Under the pieces are notes generated by a model. The model saw only the letters and a list, made by a program, of their open reading frames with translations, made no database searches and was not told the origin of the DNA. From positions 118,857 to 182,856 of the forward strand of contig JAGOMA010000007.1 in the NCBI GenBank assembly GCA_017993775.1: 64,000 bases of DNA, written 5' to 3'. The first letter of the stretch is position 1. Every line of letters begins with the position of its first letter. Shown one piece after another: positions 1 through 7,815 of this stretch. Source of the DNA: Chloroflexota bacterium. GTDB lineage: Bacteria; Chloroflexota; Anaerolineae; Promineifilales; Promineifilaceae. The position numbers and the translations under genes are program-made.

Positions 1-34
1 TCGTAGTCTCTAAACTCCAATCTCCCTTCCCACC

Positions 35-496
35 ATGACCTACCACTTCACCCCTATGACGGCCGTTTACGCCCAGGCCATCGCCAACTGGCACTACGAA
101 GGCAGCTATGCCTTCTACGACATGGACCAGGACCCCGGCGATCTGGAAGATTTGCTAGACGCGGCAAACTGGCCGGACGCTTATTTTGCCGTGCTAGACG
201 CAGCGGGCGAACTGGTGGGCTTTTTTGTGTTTTCGCAGGATAGCGACACGGTGGAGGTGGGCTTAGGCATGGCCCCGGCGTACACCGGGCAAGGGATGGG
301 CGAAGGCTTTGTCCTCGCCGGGCTAGAATTTGCCCGCCAGCGCTACTGCCCCTGCGCCTTCCGCCTGCGCGTGGCTCAATTCAACCAGCGCGCCATTCGC
401 GTCTACGAACAAGCCGGCTTTATGCGCGGCAAAACCTACCAGCAGGCCACCAACGGCGACGTCTACGAATTTATCTGCATGGACCGCCCGGCGTGA
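35..496 (+). CDS. GNAT family N-acetyltransferase
   Basis: A 153-residue protein covering one complete GNAT fold, expected to move an acetyl group from acetyl-CoA to an amine; the substrate cannot be read from sequence. The acetyl-CoA loop is visible as GMAPAYTGQGMGEGF (about residues 77-91), matching the Q/RxxGxG/A pattern, and the C-terminal NQRAIRVYEQAGF is the usual final GNAT helix and strand. The ATG at 35 is the first in frame, with no strong ribosome site in the 34 bases visible upstream. It resembles RimI/YjaB-like acetyltransferases. The first bases of the window (about 6-27) look like the CTCTAAACTCCAATCTC word repeat seen in other spacers. Confidence 0.85.
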   Translation: MTYHFTPMTAVYAQAIANWHYEGSYAFYDMDQDPGDLEDLLDAANWPDAYFAVLDAAGELVGFFVFSQDSDTVEVGLGMAPAYTGQGMGEGFVLAGLEFARQRYCPCAFRLRVAQFNQRAIRVYEQAGFMRGKTYQQATNGDVYEFICMDRPA

Positions 497-506
497 GAGG
501 ATAATT

Positions 507-580
507 GGACGCGGATAAACGCAGATTTCAGTGATTTTATCCGTGAAAATCCGCCGCATCCGCGAAAATCCACGTCCCAT
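507..580. repeat. Dispersed GGACGCGGAT...CGTCCCAT imperfect palindrome
   Basis: The spacer begins with GGACGCGGATAAACGC and ends with AAAATCCACGTCCCAT; inside are alternating GCGGAT and ATCCGC words. Related copies are at 7900-7993 and 52602-52684, and shorter pieces at about 21726-21760, 61985-62020 and 63264-63292. All are in spacers or at gene ends, so this is a family of short dispersed repeats able to form an RNA or DNA hairpin. Confidence 0.8.
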
Positions 581-595
581 TAATAAGAGCGACCC

Positions 596-1093
596 ATGAA
601 TGACTTGCGTTATAACCCCAATCTCATCCAGCGATCCGTGCAGCGCGTGGCGGCGTTACGGCCGTCTGCCTGGCTTCTCTCTCGCACCCTCCACCACCTC
701 GACCGGCCAGTCTACCGCCTGAGCAATGGGCGGGGCACGGCTACCAGCCTGTTAACCGCTCTGCCCATGATCATCCTCACCACCACCGGAGCCAAATCCG
801 GCCAACCCCGCGCCGTGCCCCTCATCGCCATCCCCCACGCCGCCGGTCTGATGCTCATCGCCTCCAACTGGGGCGGCCAAAGCCACCCCGCCTGGTACCA
901 CAACCTGAGAGCCTACCCCGAATGCACGGTGGAAGTCAACGGCCGTGCCCACCCCCACACCGCCCACGAACTCACCGGCGAGGCCAAAACCGCCGCCTGG
1001 CAAACGGCCGTGCGCCTCTACCCCGGCTACGCCGCCTACCAACAGCGCACCCCCCGCGACATTCCCGTGTTCAAGCTGCTAGCTAACAGCTAA
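596..1093 (+). CDS. Nitroreductase family deazaflavin-dependent oxidoreductase (DUF385/Ddn-like)
   Basis: A 165-residue single-domain protein of the split-barrel family that includes the F420H2-dependent nitroreductase Ddn. Supporting stretches are ILTTTGAKSGQPRAVPL (about 60-76), SNWGGQSHPAWYHNLRAYP (about 99-117) and YPGYAAYQQRTPRDIPVF near the end. Family members bind F420 or a flavin and reduce quinones or nitro compounds in the cytoplasm. Whether this organism makes F420 cannot be judged here, so cofactor and substrate stay open. The ATG at 596 follows AAGAGCGACCC, a weak ribosome site. Confidence 0.85.
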   Translation: MNDLRYNPNLIQRSVQRVAALRPSAWLLSRTLHHLDRPVYRLSNGRGTATSLLTALPMIILTTTGAKSGQPRAVPLIAIPHAAGLMLIASNWGGQSHPAWYHNLRAYPECTVEVNGRAHPHTAHELTGEAKTAAWQTAVRLYPGYAAYQQRTPRDIPVFKLLANS

Positions 1094-1135
1094 TCGCTGT
1101 TGGCTTCTACCTCTCATCACGCATCACGCATCATT

Positions 1136-2047
1136 ATGCACATCCCACCCGATTTCACCGCCCATATGCTGGAAATGTATGGCGAAGCTGGGCGCGACTG
1201 GCTGGCCCGCTTGCCCGCCATCCTGGCCGACTGCGCCGCGCGCTGGCAGCTGACGCTGGCACGGCCGTTCCCCCTTTCCTACAACTACGTCACCGCCGCC
1301 ACCCGCGCCGACGGCACACCGGTCGTCCTGAAGGTAGGCTACCCCAATCCCGAACTATTGTCGGAGATCGCCGCGCTGCGGGTGTATAACGGCCGTGGCG
1401 TCTGCCGCCTGCTGGCCGCCGACGAAGCCCAGGGCGCGTTTCTGCTGGAGCGCGTCCTGCCCGGCGTCACCCTGGACACCCTGCCCGACGACGACGCGGC
1501 CACCATCATCGCCGCCCAGGTGATGGGGCAGCTCTGGCAGCCCGCGCCTGCCAATCATGCGTTTCCCAGTTTAGCCCGCTGGACCGAGGCCATTTTGCAG
1601 CTGCGGCCGCATTTTGGCGGCGCGACCGGCCCGTTTCCGGCGCAATTGGTGGATACGGCCGTTTCCCTCCGCGCCGAACTGCTGGCCGATGACGTAACGC
1701 CGCTGCTGCTGCACGGCGACTGCCACCACTACAACGTGCTCACCGCCCAACGCCAGCCCTGGCTGGCCATCGACCCCAAAGGCGTCGTCGGCGACCCGGC
1801 CTACGAACCCGCCTCGCTGCTCTACAACCCCATCCAAACCTTCCCCACCCGCCCCGACATGCCCCATTTGCTGCGCCGCCGCCTGGACATCCTGGCCGAG
1901 ACGCTGGCCATCGACCGGGCGCGGCTGCTGCGCTGGGGCATCGTGCAAAACGTGTTGTCCGTCTGGTGGAGCATGGAAGACAACGAAAGCGGCTGGGAAC
2001 CGGTCCTGCGCATCGGCGAAGCGCTGCTGGCAGAACTGAGAGGTTAA
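1136..2047 (+). CDS. Aminoglycoside/streptomycin 6-phosphotransferase-like kinase
   Basis: A 303-residue protein with the aminoglycoside phosphotransferase fold. The catalytic loop is LLHGDCHHYNV (about 191-201) and the metal-binding segment AIDPKGVVGDPAYEPASLLYN (about 211-231), both typical of APH(6)/hydroxyurea kinase-like proteins. VVLKVGYP near residue 65 supplies the ATP-binding lysine. A TTG at 1100 could extend the frame by 12 codons, but that stretch is an ATCACGCATCACGCATC word repeat and is rejected; the ATG at 1136 is preferred. Whether the protein confers drug resistance or phosphorylates a metabolite is unknown; no resistance cassette surrounds it. Confidence 0.8.
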   Translation: MHIPPDFTAHMLEMYGEAGRDWLARLPAILADCAARWQLTLARPFPLSYNYVTAATRADGTPVVLKVGYPNPELLSEIAALRVYNGRGVCRLLAADEAQGAFLLERVLPGVTLDTLPDDDAATIIAAQVMGQLWQPAPANHAFPSLARWTEAILQLRPHFGGATGPFPAQLVDTAVSLRAELLADDVTPLLLHGDCHHYNVLTAQRQPWLAIDPKGVVGDPAYEPASLLYNPIQTFPTRPDMPHLLRRRLDILAETLAIDRARLLRWGIVQNVLSVWWSMEDNESGWEPVLRIGEALLAELRG

Positions 2048-2130
2048 CCGCAGAGGGCGCGGAAGGCGCGGAGTGTGAAGAGCGCCAGAAAAACCTCCGC
2101 GATCTCCGCGCCCTCCGCGGTAAAAATCCT
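2045..2130. repeat. Inverted CGCAGAGGGCGCGGA / TCCGCGCCCTCCGCGG word repeat
   Basis: Directly after the kinase stop codon, ACCGCAGAGGGCGCGGAAGGCGCGGAG is answered about 40 bases later by CTCCGCGATCTCCGCGCCCTCCGCGGT. The two convergent genes on either side end here, so the hairpin could serve as a bidirectional terminator, though it lacks a clean T-run. Confidence 0.7.
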
Positions 2131-2132
2131 CT

Positions 2133-3017
2133 TCACAACGCAAACGTTTGCCCGGTGCAGGCAACCTGTGCCCCGGCGGCGGCAATTTCCGCCCGCGCCG
2201 CGCTGCCCGCGTCCAGCGCCGGGTTGGTGTGGTTGAGGTGGGTGAAGACGAGCTGGCCGGGGATGCTGGCAAAGCGCGCCAGCGTATCGGGGATGAGGGG
2301 ATGGGCGACGGGGGCACGGCCGTTCAATTCCCCCACACTGTAAAAACTGGCATCCACCAGGGCCACGTCCACCCCACGCAGCACACGTTCCGCCTCCGGC
2401 CACACCTCCCAATTATCAATGTCGGGCAGATAGAGCAGCGAACGGCGCGGCCCCTGCACACGAAAAGCCAGCGTGCCCGCGCCCCACTCGTCGCGGTGCG
2501 GCACGGGAATGGGAGTGATGGTCAGGTCGGCGGCCAGGGCGATGGGGCGCTGCGGCTCCAGCGTGCGCCAGCGCAGCCCGGCGTTCAGCGGACGGTACAA
2601 CGCATTGCCACGCAGCACTTCCACCAACCCCGGCAGCGCGTAGACCGGCAAATCGCTCACGGCCATCGCTTCAGGCCCCAACTGCGGCAGCCCGCCCACG
2701 TGACCCATGTGGGCGTGCGTCAGGAAGATGGCGTCCGGCGGGCGCAGGCGCTCCAGGCGCTGCGGGTGCGGCCCCAGCCAATCGGCCAGCAGGTTGAGCT
2801 GGTATTTGATGTCCGGCGTGGCGTCGAGGACGGTAACGGCCGTTTCCACCCCCCTGCCATCCACAATCGCCAGACACGCCGCATACTCAGCTCGCCGGGG
2901 ATCGGCGAACGCGGCCATACACTGCGCACAGCGGCAGCCCGCGTGTGGCAGCCCGCCATCCTGCATGATGCCCAATACAACGGCCGTTACGCCGTCATTC
3001 TCTCCATTTCCAGTCAT
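2133..3017 (-). CDS. PqqB-like MBL-fold metallohydrolase
   Basis: A 294-residue metallo-beta-lactamase-fold protein. The N-terminus (VLGIMQDGGLPHAGCRCAQC) matches the PqqB-like subgroup, in which close-set cysteines follow a DGG motif. The metal loop reads THAHMGHVGGL (about 98-108): the aspartate of the usual HxHxDH is replaced by glycine, as in several PqqB-like proteins. DASFYS and FTHLNHTNP near the end are further family landmarks. No other pqq gene is nearby, so a role in PQQ synthesis is not supported; a hydrolase of unknown substrate is the safer call. The protein has an in-frame TAV from ACGGCCGT close to its start. Confidence 0.8.
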   Translation of the reverse strand: MTGNGENDGVTAVVLGIMQDGGLPHAGCRCAQCMAAFADPRRAEYAACLAIVDGRGVETAVTVLDATPDIKYQLNLLADWLGPHPQRLERLRPPDAIFLTHAHMGHVGGLPQLGPEAMAVSDLPVYALPGLVEVLRGNALYRPLNAGLRWRTLEPQRPIALAADLTITPIPVPHRDEWGAGTLAFRVQGPRRSLLYLPDIDNWEVWPEAERVLRGVDVALVDASFYSVGELNGRAPVAHPLIPDTLARFASIPGQLVFTHLNHTNPALDAGSAARAEIAAAGAQVACTGQTFAL

Positions 3018-3043
3018 TATCCAATCCTGTTAAAATTGTCAGA

Positions 3044-3127
3044 AGTTGGTTCGTTGGCCAGTTGGTTGGTTCGTTGAAAAACACCAGCCACCTGACAAAC
3101 CAACCAACCATCAAACCAACCAACCGA
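3044..3127. repeat. Inverted GGTTGGTT / AACCAACC word repeat
   Basis: GGTTCGTTGGCCAGTTGGTTGG on the left is mirrored by AACCAACCAACCATC and AACCAACCAACC on the right, separating the divergent metallohydrolase and aminotransferase genes. Similar strings occur at 18113-18147 (inside a gene), 36632-36652 and 60482-60553. Confidence 0.75.
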
Positions 3128-3134
3128 GGTTCCT

Positions 3135-4313
3135 ATGCAAAACCTATCCCACCTGCTCCACAATATCCCGTCGTCGCCCACGCTGGCTGTCAACGACAAG
3201 GCCAAAGCGCTGCAGCGCGCCGGTCACGACGTCATCGCCCTGGCCGGGGGCGACCCCGATTTTCCCACGCCGCCGCACATTGTCGAGGCGGCGTACCGCG
3301 CCATGCTAGATGGGGCCACCCATTACCCCGCGCCGATGATTGGCATTCCGGCGGCGCTCGAAGCCATCGCCGCCAAAATGGAGCGGGAAAACGGCGTGAT
3401 GGTGGCCGATCCGCGCCACCAGATCATCGTCACGCCGGGGGGGAAGTGGGGGCTGTTTCTGGCGTTAACGGCCGTGCTCAACCCCGGCGACGAAGTGCTC
3501 ATCCTCGAACCCCACTGGGTCAGCTACCCGCCGATGGTCACGCTGGCGGGCGGCGTGCCCGTACCCGTCAGCCTGCCCGCCGACGACAATTTCCGCATCA
3601 CCGCCGCCGCGCTGCGGGCCAGACTCACCCCGCGCACGAAGGCGCTGATGGTCAACAACCCGTGCAACCCCACCGGGCGCGTGTTGACGCCTGAAGAATT
3701 GGCAGCGATTGTGGCCGTCGCCACGGAAGCCGACCTGTACGTGATTGCCGATGAGATTTATGAGAAGCTGGTGTTTGACGGCCGTTCTCACCTCTCCATC
3801 GCCGCCGCGCCCGGCATGGCCGAGCGCACCCTCACCGTTAATGGCCTGACCAAATCCTACGCCATGACCGGCTGGCGGCTGGGCTGGCTGGTTGGCCCCG
3901 CACCCATCATCAAGCTGGCGACGCGCCTGAACAGCCAGGCGGTCTCCTGCGCGGCTACCTTCTCCATGCACGCCTGCGTGGCGGCGCTGAACGGCCCGCA
4001 AGACATCATCGCCGAGATGCGCGATGCCTACCAGACGCGGCGCGATTTTATGGTGCAGGCGCTGAACGAGATTGAGGGCGTCGCCTGCCGCTCGATTGAG
4101 GGGGCGTTTTACCTCTTCCCCAGCTTTCCCGGCAGCGGCAAAAACAGCCTGGAACTGGCCGACGCGCTGCTGGACAAGGCGCAAATTGCTGGCGTGCCGG
4201 GCATCGCCTTTGGGCAGAGCGGCGAGGGGCATGTGCGTTTTGCCATCTCCACGGCCATGCACGACCTGGAGCGGGCGGTGGAGCGGCTGGCAAAGGTGGC
4301 GAGGGAGTTGTAG
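3135..4313 (+). CDS. Class I pyridoxal-phosphate aminotransferase (aspartate aminotransferase-like)
   Basis: A 392-residue fold-type I aminotransferase of normal length. The PLP lysine is in NGLTKSYAMTGWRLGW (about 235-250); NNPCNPTGRV (about 175-184) and ADEIYEKLVFDG (about 205-216) hold the asparagine, aspartate and tyrosine that contact the cofactor, and VRFAIST near the end carries the substrate-carboxylate arginine. It most resembles aspartate/prephenate aminotransferases of subgroup I-gamma, but exact substrates cannot be fixed. The ATG at 3135 follows CGAGGTTCCT, a plausible ribosome site. It stands alone between the GGTTGG repeat and the small-gene islet. Confidence 0.88.
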   Translation: MQNLSHLLHNIPSSPTLAVNDKAKALQRAGHDVIALAGGDPDFPTPPHIVEAAYRAMLDGATHYPAPMIGIPAALEAIAAKMERENGVMVADPRHQIIVTPGGKWGLFLALTAVLNPGDEVLILEPHWVSYPPMVTLAGGVPVPVSLPADDNFRITAAALRARLTPRTKALMVNNPCNPTGRVLTPEELAAIVAVATEADLYVIADEIYEKLVFDGRSHLSIAAAPGMAERTLTVNGLTKSYAMTGWRLGWLVGPAPIIKLATRLNSQAVSCAATFSMHACVAALNGPQDIIAEMRDAYQTRRDFMVQALNEIEGVACRSIEGAFYLFPSFPGSGKNSLELADALLDKAQIAGVPGIAFGQSGEGHVRFAISTAMHDLERAVERLAKVAREL

Positions 4314-4324
4314 GAATGGGCAAA

Positions 4325-4349
4325 GGACAATTGTTAATGGACAATTGTC
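4325..4349. repeat. GGACAATTGTTAATGGACAATTGTC palindromic word
   Basis: Two ACAATTGT palindromes lie in tandem in a GGACAATTGT-TAAT-GGACAATTGTC arrangement just downstream of the aminotransferase. It is another short word repeat of the type that fills spacers in this window; a regulatory role is possible but not shown. Confidence 0.5.
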
Positions 4350-4446
4350 GATGAGGGTGACGGCCGTAGCCAAAACCATGTAAAATAGTGACAAAATCAT
4401 CCTGAGCCGATTTTCGATTTAATGAAAGCGTCATGGGGGAACAATA

Positions 4447-4680
4447 GTGAATTTCGAGGTCGTCGGCGAAATAAGGAACATCGAAACCATTGCAACGGGT
4501 CAAGGCGTTTATATTCGGCGCTATCTGGTGCGCACTTATGGCCAGGGACGCTGGCGCAAAATGAAAGGAATCGCTACCGTGCAGCTTGCGGATGGCACGC
4601 TGTGTGAAGCTGAAATTCATTGGTTTGAGGCGCACGGCATCGACCGTAAAGACTTCAAAATCAAGAAGGTGATCTCATGA
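4447..4680 (+). CDS. Small conserved hypothetical protein
   Basis: A 77-residue basic protein starting at a GTG preceded by GGGGGAACAATA. It contains GRWRKMKGIATVQLADG and ends EAHGIDRKDFKIKKVIS, segments I associate with a widespread family of small uncharacterised proteins; no function is known to me. Its stop overlaps the ATG of the next gene (CATGA), so the two are translationally coupled. The pair sits directly before hicB-hicA, which suggests an accessory islet, and a toxin-antitoxin role for the pair is possible but unsupported by motif. Confidence 0.7.
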   Translation: MNFEVVGEIRNIETIATGQGVYIRRYLVRTYGQGRWRKMKGIATVQLADGTLCEAEIHWFEAHGIDRKDFKIKKVIS

Positions 4681-4904
4681 GCAAATTTGTCATTTGCATT
4701 GATAACGAAGGAAATCCGGCCAGCCTGATTTTGGGTAAGGTTTATCGCCTGCTGCCCGACGACAAGGCCGCCAGCCATCATTTGCTGCGCATTCTTGACG
4801 AGGACAAATCTGAACCGGAAGGGTATCTTTACCCGGAATCCATGTTTGTGCCGATTGATCTGCCCAAGCGTGCTGAACAAGCCCTGCTCGCTGAGACCGC
4901 TTAA
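4677..4904 (+). CDS. Small conserved hypothetical protein
   Basis: A 75-residue acidic protein (MSKFVICIDNEGNPASL...) whose ATG overlaps the stop codon of the preceding gene. The pattern of a short N-terminal strand, a YRLLPDDKAA segment and YLYPESMFVPIDLP near the end looks like a small beta-barrel (SH3-like) fold; this is only a visual impression. The first gene of the pair is basic and this one acidic, compatible with a physical partnership. No catalytic motif is visible. Confidence 0.7.
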   Translation: MSKFVICIDNEGNPASLILGKVYRLLPDDKAASHHLLRILDEDKSEPEGYLYPESMFVPIDLPKRAEQALLAETA

Positions 4905-5022
4905 AATCCGGGCCATCCGAGTTTTTCTGCGTCCCATTTCCCCCGGTTCGTCTACGGGCATCAACTGGTGAAAGTTGACCGTAACGGCCGTTACCCGTTC
5001 TCCGTCTGTCACCATCAATCCA

Positions 5023-5031
5023 TGTTATAAT
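5023..5031 (+). promoter_or_regulatory. Extended -10 promoter for hicBA
   Basis: TGTTATAAT is a perfect extended -10 (TGnTATAAT). No good -35 is seen 17 bases upstream, as is usual for extended -10 promoters. It lies 30 bases before the hicB start codon and would give a very short leader. Confidence 0.6.
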
Positions 5032-5060
5032 GCCGTGAAACGATGGGAGGTTGGCAACTT

Positions 5061-5270
5061 ATGAATCAGCAAGATTTTTACGTGATCATTGAGCGGGATG
5101 AAGATGGCATGTATGTTGGCGAAGTGCCGCAGTTGCCGGCCTGTTACAGCCAGGGCGAAACAATTGACCAACTGATGGCCAACATGCGCGAAGTTATCGC
5201 GCTTTGTCTGGAAGAAATGACCGATGTTTCCATTTCTGAGTTTGTTGGCGTTCAGCGTATCACCATGTAA
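5061..5270 (+). CDS. hicB: HicB-family antitoxin
   Basis: A 69-residue protein with the HicB partial RNase H fold: FYVIIERDEDGMYVGEVPQLPACYSQGET is the typical first half (strand-strand-'P-x-L-P-x-C-x-S-x-G' motif). The start is the ATG at 5061 rather than 5043, because GGGAGG (5045-5050) is a correctly spaced ribosome site. HicB neutralises the HicA mRNA interferase and usually represses the operon. No separate DNA-binding domain is present in this short form. Here antitoxin precedes toxin, the reverse of classical hicAB. Confidence 0.88.
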   Translation: MNQQDFYVIIERDEDGMYVGEVPQLPACYSQGETIDQLMANMREVIALCLEEMTDVSISEFVGVQRITM

Positions 5271-5497
5271 TGCCGCCATTACCACTTCTTACGGCCCGTC
5301 AGGTTGTGGCGGCGCTTCATCAAGCCGGCTTTGAAAGCGTGCGGCAAAAAGGGAGCCACATTCGGCTGCGGCATCCAGACGGCCGTGTTGTGACCGTGCC
5401 AGATCACCTGGGGCAGAATAGTGGGCGGGGTTTGCTGCGCAAAATTTTGCGCGACGCGGACCTGAGCCGCGATGAATTTGTGGCTCTGTTGAAGTAA
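5270..5497 (+). CDS. hicA: HicA-family mRNA interferase toxin
   Basis: A 75-residue protein with the dsRNA-binding-like HicA fold. The active-site histidine is in GSHIRLRHPDGR (about 27-38), followed by VVTVPDHLGQNSGRGLLRKILRDA, the standard HicA second half. Its ATG overlaps the hicB stop by one base (TAATG), giving tight coupling. It would cleave mRNA when HicB is lost. Length and all core positions look intact, so the module is probably functional. Confidence 0.9.
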   Translation: MPPLPLLTARQVVAALHQAGFESVRQKGSHIRLRHPDGRVVTVPDHLGQNSGRGLLRKILRDADLSRDEFVALLK

Positions 5498-5551
5498 CTT
5501 TACGGCCGTTTCTCAACAAACAATAGGTAATAACGACCAGAGGAACGGCCA

Positions 5552-5911
5552 CTACCTATCAGCACTCATTAGAAAAGGGAGGGGAGAAAGCGCGAGCTCG
5601 GTTTCGAACTGATAGCCCCAATGCTTACCAAATATGTTTTTCCAGTAAAACATCATCCCAAACTGACCTGTGAAAAGAAACAGTTGGAGCCATTTCATTT
5701 TAGATCGTCTGTTCATCGTTTGATTGTGATAAAGTTCAACAAAGTAAAAAATGATTGTGCTTAACGAGATAGCTATTGTCATCACTGGGAAAAGTACAAG
5801 TTGATTGAGTGAATAAAAGAGTTCTATAGTCCCACTCAGAACAAAAATGCATAAATACAGCAGTGGCCATACCGTTAAGCCTAAGATAAAGAGTTTCAAA
5901 ACTTTTACCAT
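5552..5911 (-). CDS. Hypothetical multi-pass membrane protein
   Basis: A 119-residue very hydrophobic protein with three or four predicted membrane segments (about residues 4-26, 35-60, 74-90) and the charged loop NQTMNRRSKMKW. I recognise no family. Base composition is clearly lower in GC than the flanking genes and there is no ACGGCCGT inside it, both signs of recent acquisition. It shares the islet with the hypothetical pair and hicBA. Confidence 0.6.
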   Translation of the reverse strand: MVKVLKLFILGLTVWPLLYLCIFVLSGTIELFYSLNQLVLFPVMTIAISLSTIIFYFVELYHNQTMNRRSKMKWLQLFLFTGQFGMMFYWKNIFGKHWGYQFETELALSPLPFLMSADR

Positions 5912-5952
5912 TTCTTTCCCGTTCCCGCTAATAAGTCCACGATAATCCGCGT

Positions 5953-7794
5953 TTAGCCGCGTCCTATTTCCTCCAGTTCGTCTTCACTCATGAACTGGCG
6001 CTGGTAGAGTTCATAGTAGAGGCCGCCCTGGGCTAGAAGCTGGTCGTGACGGCCGTTTTCCACAATCCGCCCCCCATCCACCACACAAATCATATCCGCC
6101 TGGCGAATGGTACTCAGCCGGTGGGCAATGACCACGGCCGTGCGCCCGGCCATCAGCCGCTCTAGCGCTTCCTGAATCAGTACCTCTGTCACCGTGTCGA
6201 TGCTGGCTGTGGCCTCGTCGAGGATGAGGATGCGTGGGTCCACCAGCGCGGCGCGGGCGATGCATAACAATTGCCGCTGCCCCACCGACACATTCACCGC
6301 CCCTTCCAAAATCGGCGTGTCGTAGCCGAGGGGCAGGTTGCGGATGAAGTCGTGGGCGTTGGCTAACTTCGCGGCAGCGACGACTTCTTCGTGGCTGGCG
6401 GCGGCACGGCCGTAACGGATATTCTCGGCGATGGTCCCGGCGAAGAGGAATGGGTCTTGGGGCACCAGCCCAAACTGGCGGCGCAGCGAGGTTTGCGTCA
6501 CGCCGCGCACGTCGATCCCGTCAATGAGCACCTGCCCTTCGGTGACCTCGTAGAAGCGGGGGATGAGGTTGGCGATGGTGGTTTTGCCCGCGCCCGTGGG
6601 ACCGACCAGGGCGACGGTTTGGCCCGGCTGGATGGCGAGCTGGACGGCGTGCAGCACGTCCGGGGCGTCGTCGCGGTAGCGGAAGGTGACGCCCTCCAGG
6701 GTGATGGCCCCGGTGATAGGCGTCATCTCGGCGGCGTCGGGGCGGTCGGTGACGTCGGGGGTGGTGTTGAGCAGGCGCATGACTTGCTCGCCGCCGGCCA
6801 TGGCCGACTGCATGGTGGTGTAGAGGCGGCTGAGTTCCTGGATGGGCTGGAAGAAGCGCGTGACGTAGGCCAGAAAGGCGACCATCACCCCCAGCGTGAC
6901 GGTATCTCCGGCCACGGCCCGGCCGCCGAAGTAGAGGACCACGGCCGTGGACAACATGCTCAAAAACTCTATCGTCGGCAGGAAAATGAAGGAGAGGCGC
7001 ATGGCGTTGACGTTGGCGTCGCGGTTGCTGCGGTTGACGGTGTTGAAGCGGCTTTCGACGGCCGTTTCCTGCGCAAACGCCTGAATGACGCGCATGCCGT
7101 TGATGTTTTCCGCCAGGTTGCCCACCAGGGCGGCCACGCTGCGCCGCGTCTGGCGGAACGCGCCCTTCGCCCGGTAAGAGAACCAGACCGTCGCCAGGGC
7201 CATCAGCGGCAGCACGGCGAAGGTGAAGAGCGCCAGCCGCGGACTCATGGTGAGCATGATGACGATGATGCCTATCAGAATGAGCAAATCGCCCAGCAGC
7301 GAGATGAGGCCCTGCGTCAGCAGGTCGTTGATGACGGCCACGTCGTTGATGACCCGCGACACGGTCACGCCAACGATGGTGCGGTCGTGGTAGCTGAGGG
7401 AAAGGGCTTGCAGGTGGTCGAACAGCTCCTGGCGCAAATCGGCCAGCACGCGCTGCGACACGCGCCCCAGCAAGTACTGCTGCCCGGCGCTGGTGGCGTA
7501 CAGCCCCACGTAACAGAGCGCCAGCAGCAGCGCCAACTGGGTCAGGCCGTTGGCGTCGCCGACGGCGATGTGCTGGTCGATGGTGATTTTGATGATGTAG
7601 GGCGCGAGCAGGGTGAAGCCGGTGGCGCCGAGCATGAGCAGGGTTCCCAGGGCGATTTTACGGCCGTACGGCCGTATAAACACCATCATGCCGGAGACGA
7701 CGCTTTTGTTGAAGAAACGGCCGTCTTTCCCTTCCGCGCCAAACTGGTTGATGGCCCCACGCGGCCCCATGCCGGGGGAGAAGCTGAAACTCAT
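5953..7794 (-). CDS. ABC exporter half-transporter (consensus-Glu subunit)
   Basis: A 613-residue MdlB/MsbA-type protein: six membrane helices in the first 340 residues, then an ATPase domain. Walker A is GPTGAGKTT (about 396-404), Q-loop LVPQDPFLF, signature VSVGQRQ (about 500) instead of LSGGQ, and Walker B ILILDEATASID (about 522) with the catalytic glutamate. The upstream gene (8044-9825) has the reverse pattern, a proper LSGGQ but Asp in place of Glu, which is how heterodimeric exporters such as TM287/288 and BmrCD split one active and one degenerate site. Substrate (drug, lipid or peptide) is unknown. The 249-base gap to its partner is filled by nested inverted repeats. Confidence 0.92.
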   Translation of the reverse strand: MSFSFSPGMGPRGAINQFGAEGKDGRFFNKSVVSGMMVFIRPYGRKIALGTLLMLGATGFTLLAPYIIKITIDQHIAVGDANGLTQLALLLALCYVGLYATSAGQQYLLGRVSQRVLADLRQELFDHLQALSLSYHDRTIVGVTVSRVINDVAVINDLLTQGLISLLGDLLILIGIIVIMLTMSPRLALFTFAVLPLMALATVWFSYRAKGAFRQTRRSVAALVGNLAENINGMRVIQAFAQETAVESRFNTVNRSNRDANVNAMRLSFIFLPTIEFLSMLSTAVVLYFGGRAVAGDTVTLGVMVAFLAYVTRFFQPIQELSRLYTTMQSAMAGGEQVMRLLNTTPDVTDRPDAAEMTPITGAITLEGVTFRYRDDAPDVLHAVQLAIQPGQTVALVGPTGAGKTTIANLIPRFYEVTEGQVLIDGIDVRGVTQTSLRRQFGLVPQDPFLFAGTIAENIRYGRAAASHEEVVAAAKLANAHDFIRNLPLGYDTPILEGAVNVSVGQRQLLCIARAALVDPRILILDEATASIDTVTEVLIQEALERLMAGRTAVVIAHRLSTIRQADMICVVDGGRIVENGRHDQLLAQGGLYYELYQRQFMSEDELEEIGRG

Positions 7795-7815
7795 CGGTTA
7801 TTTCCTTTTGTATTA

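Noticed and set aside
1100..1135. Upstream TTG start for the APH(6)-like kinase
   Set aside because: The added residues come from the ATCACGCATCACGC repeat and there is no ribosome site.
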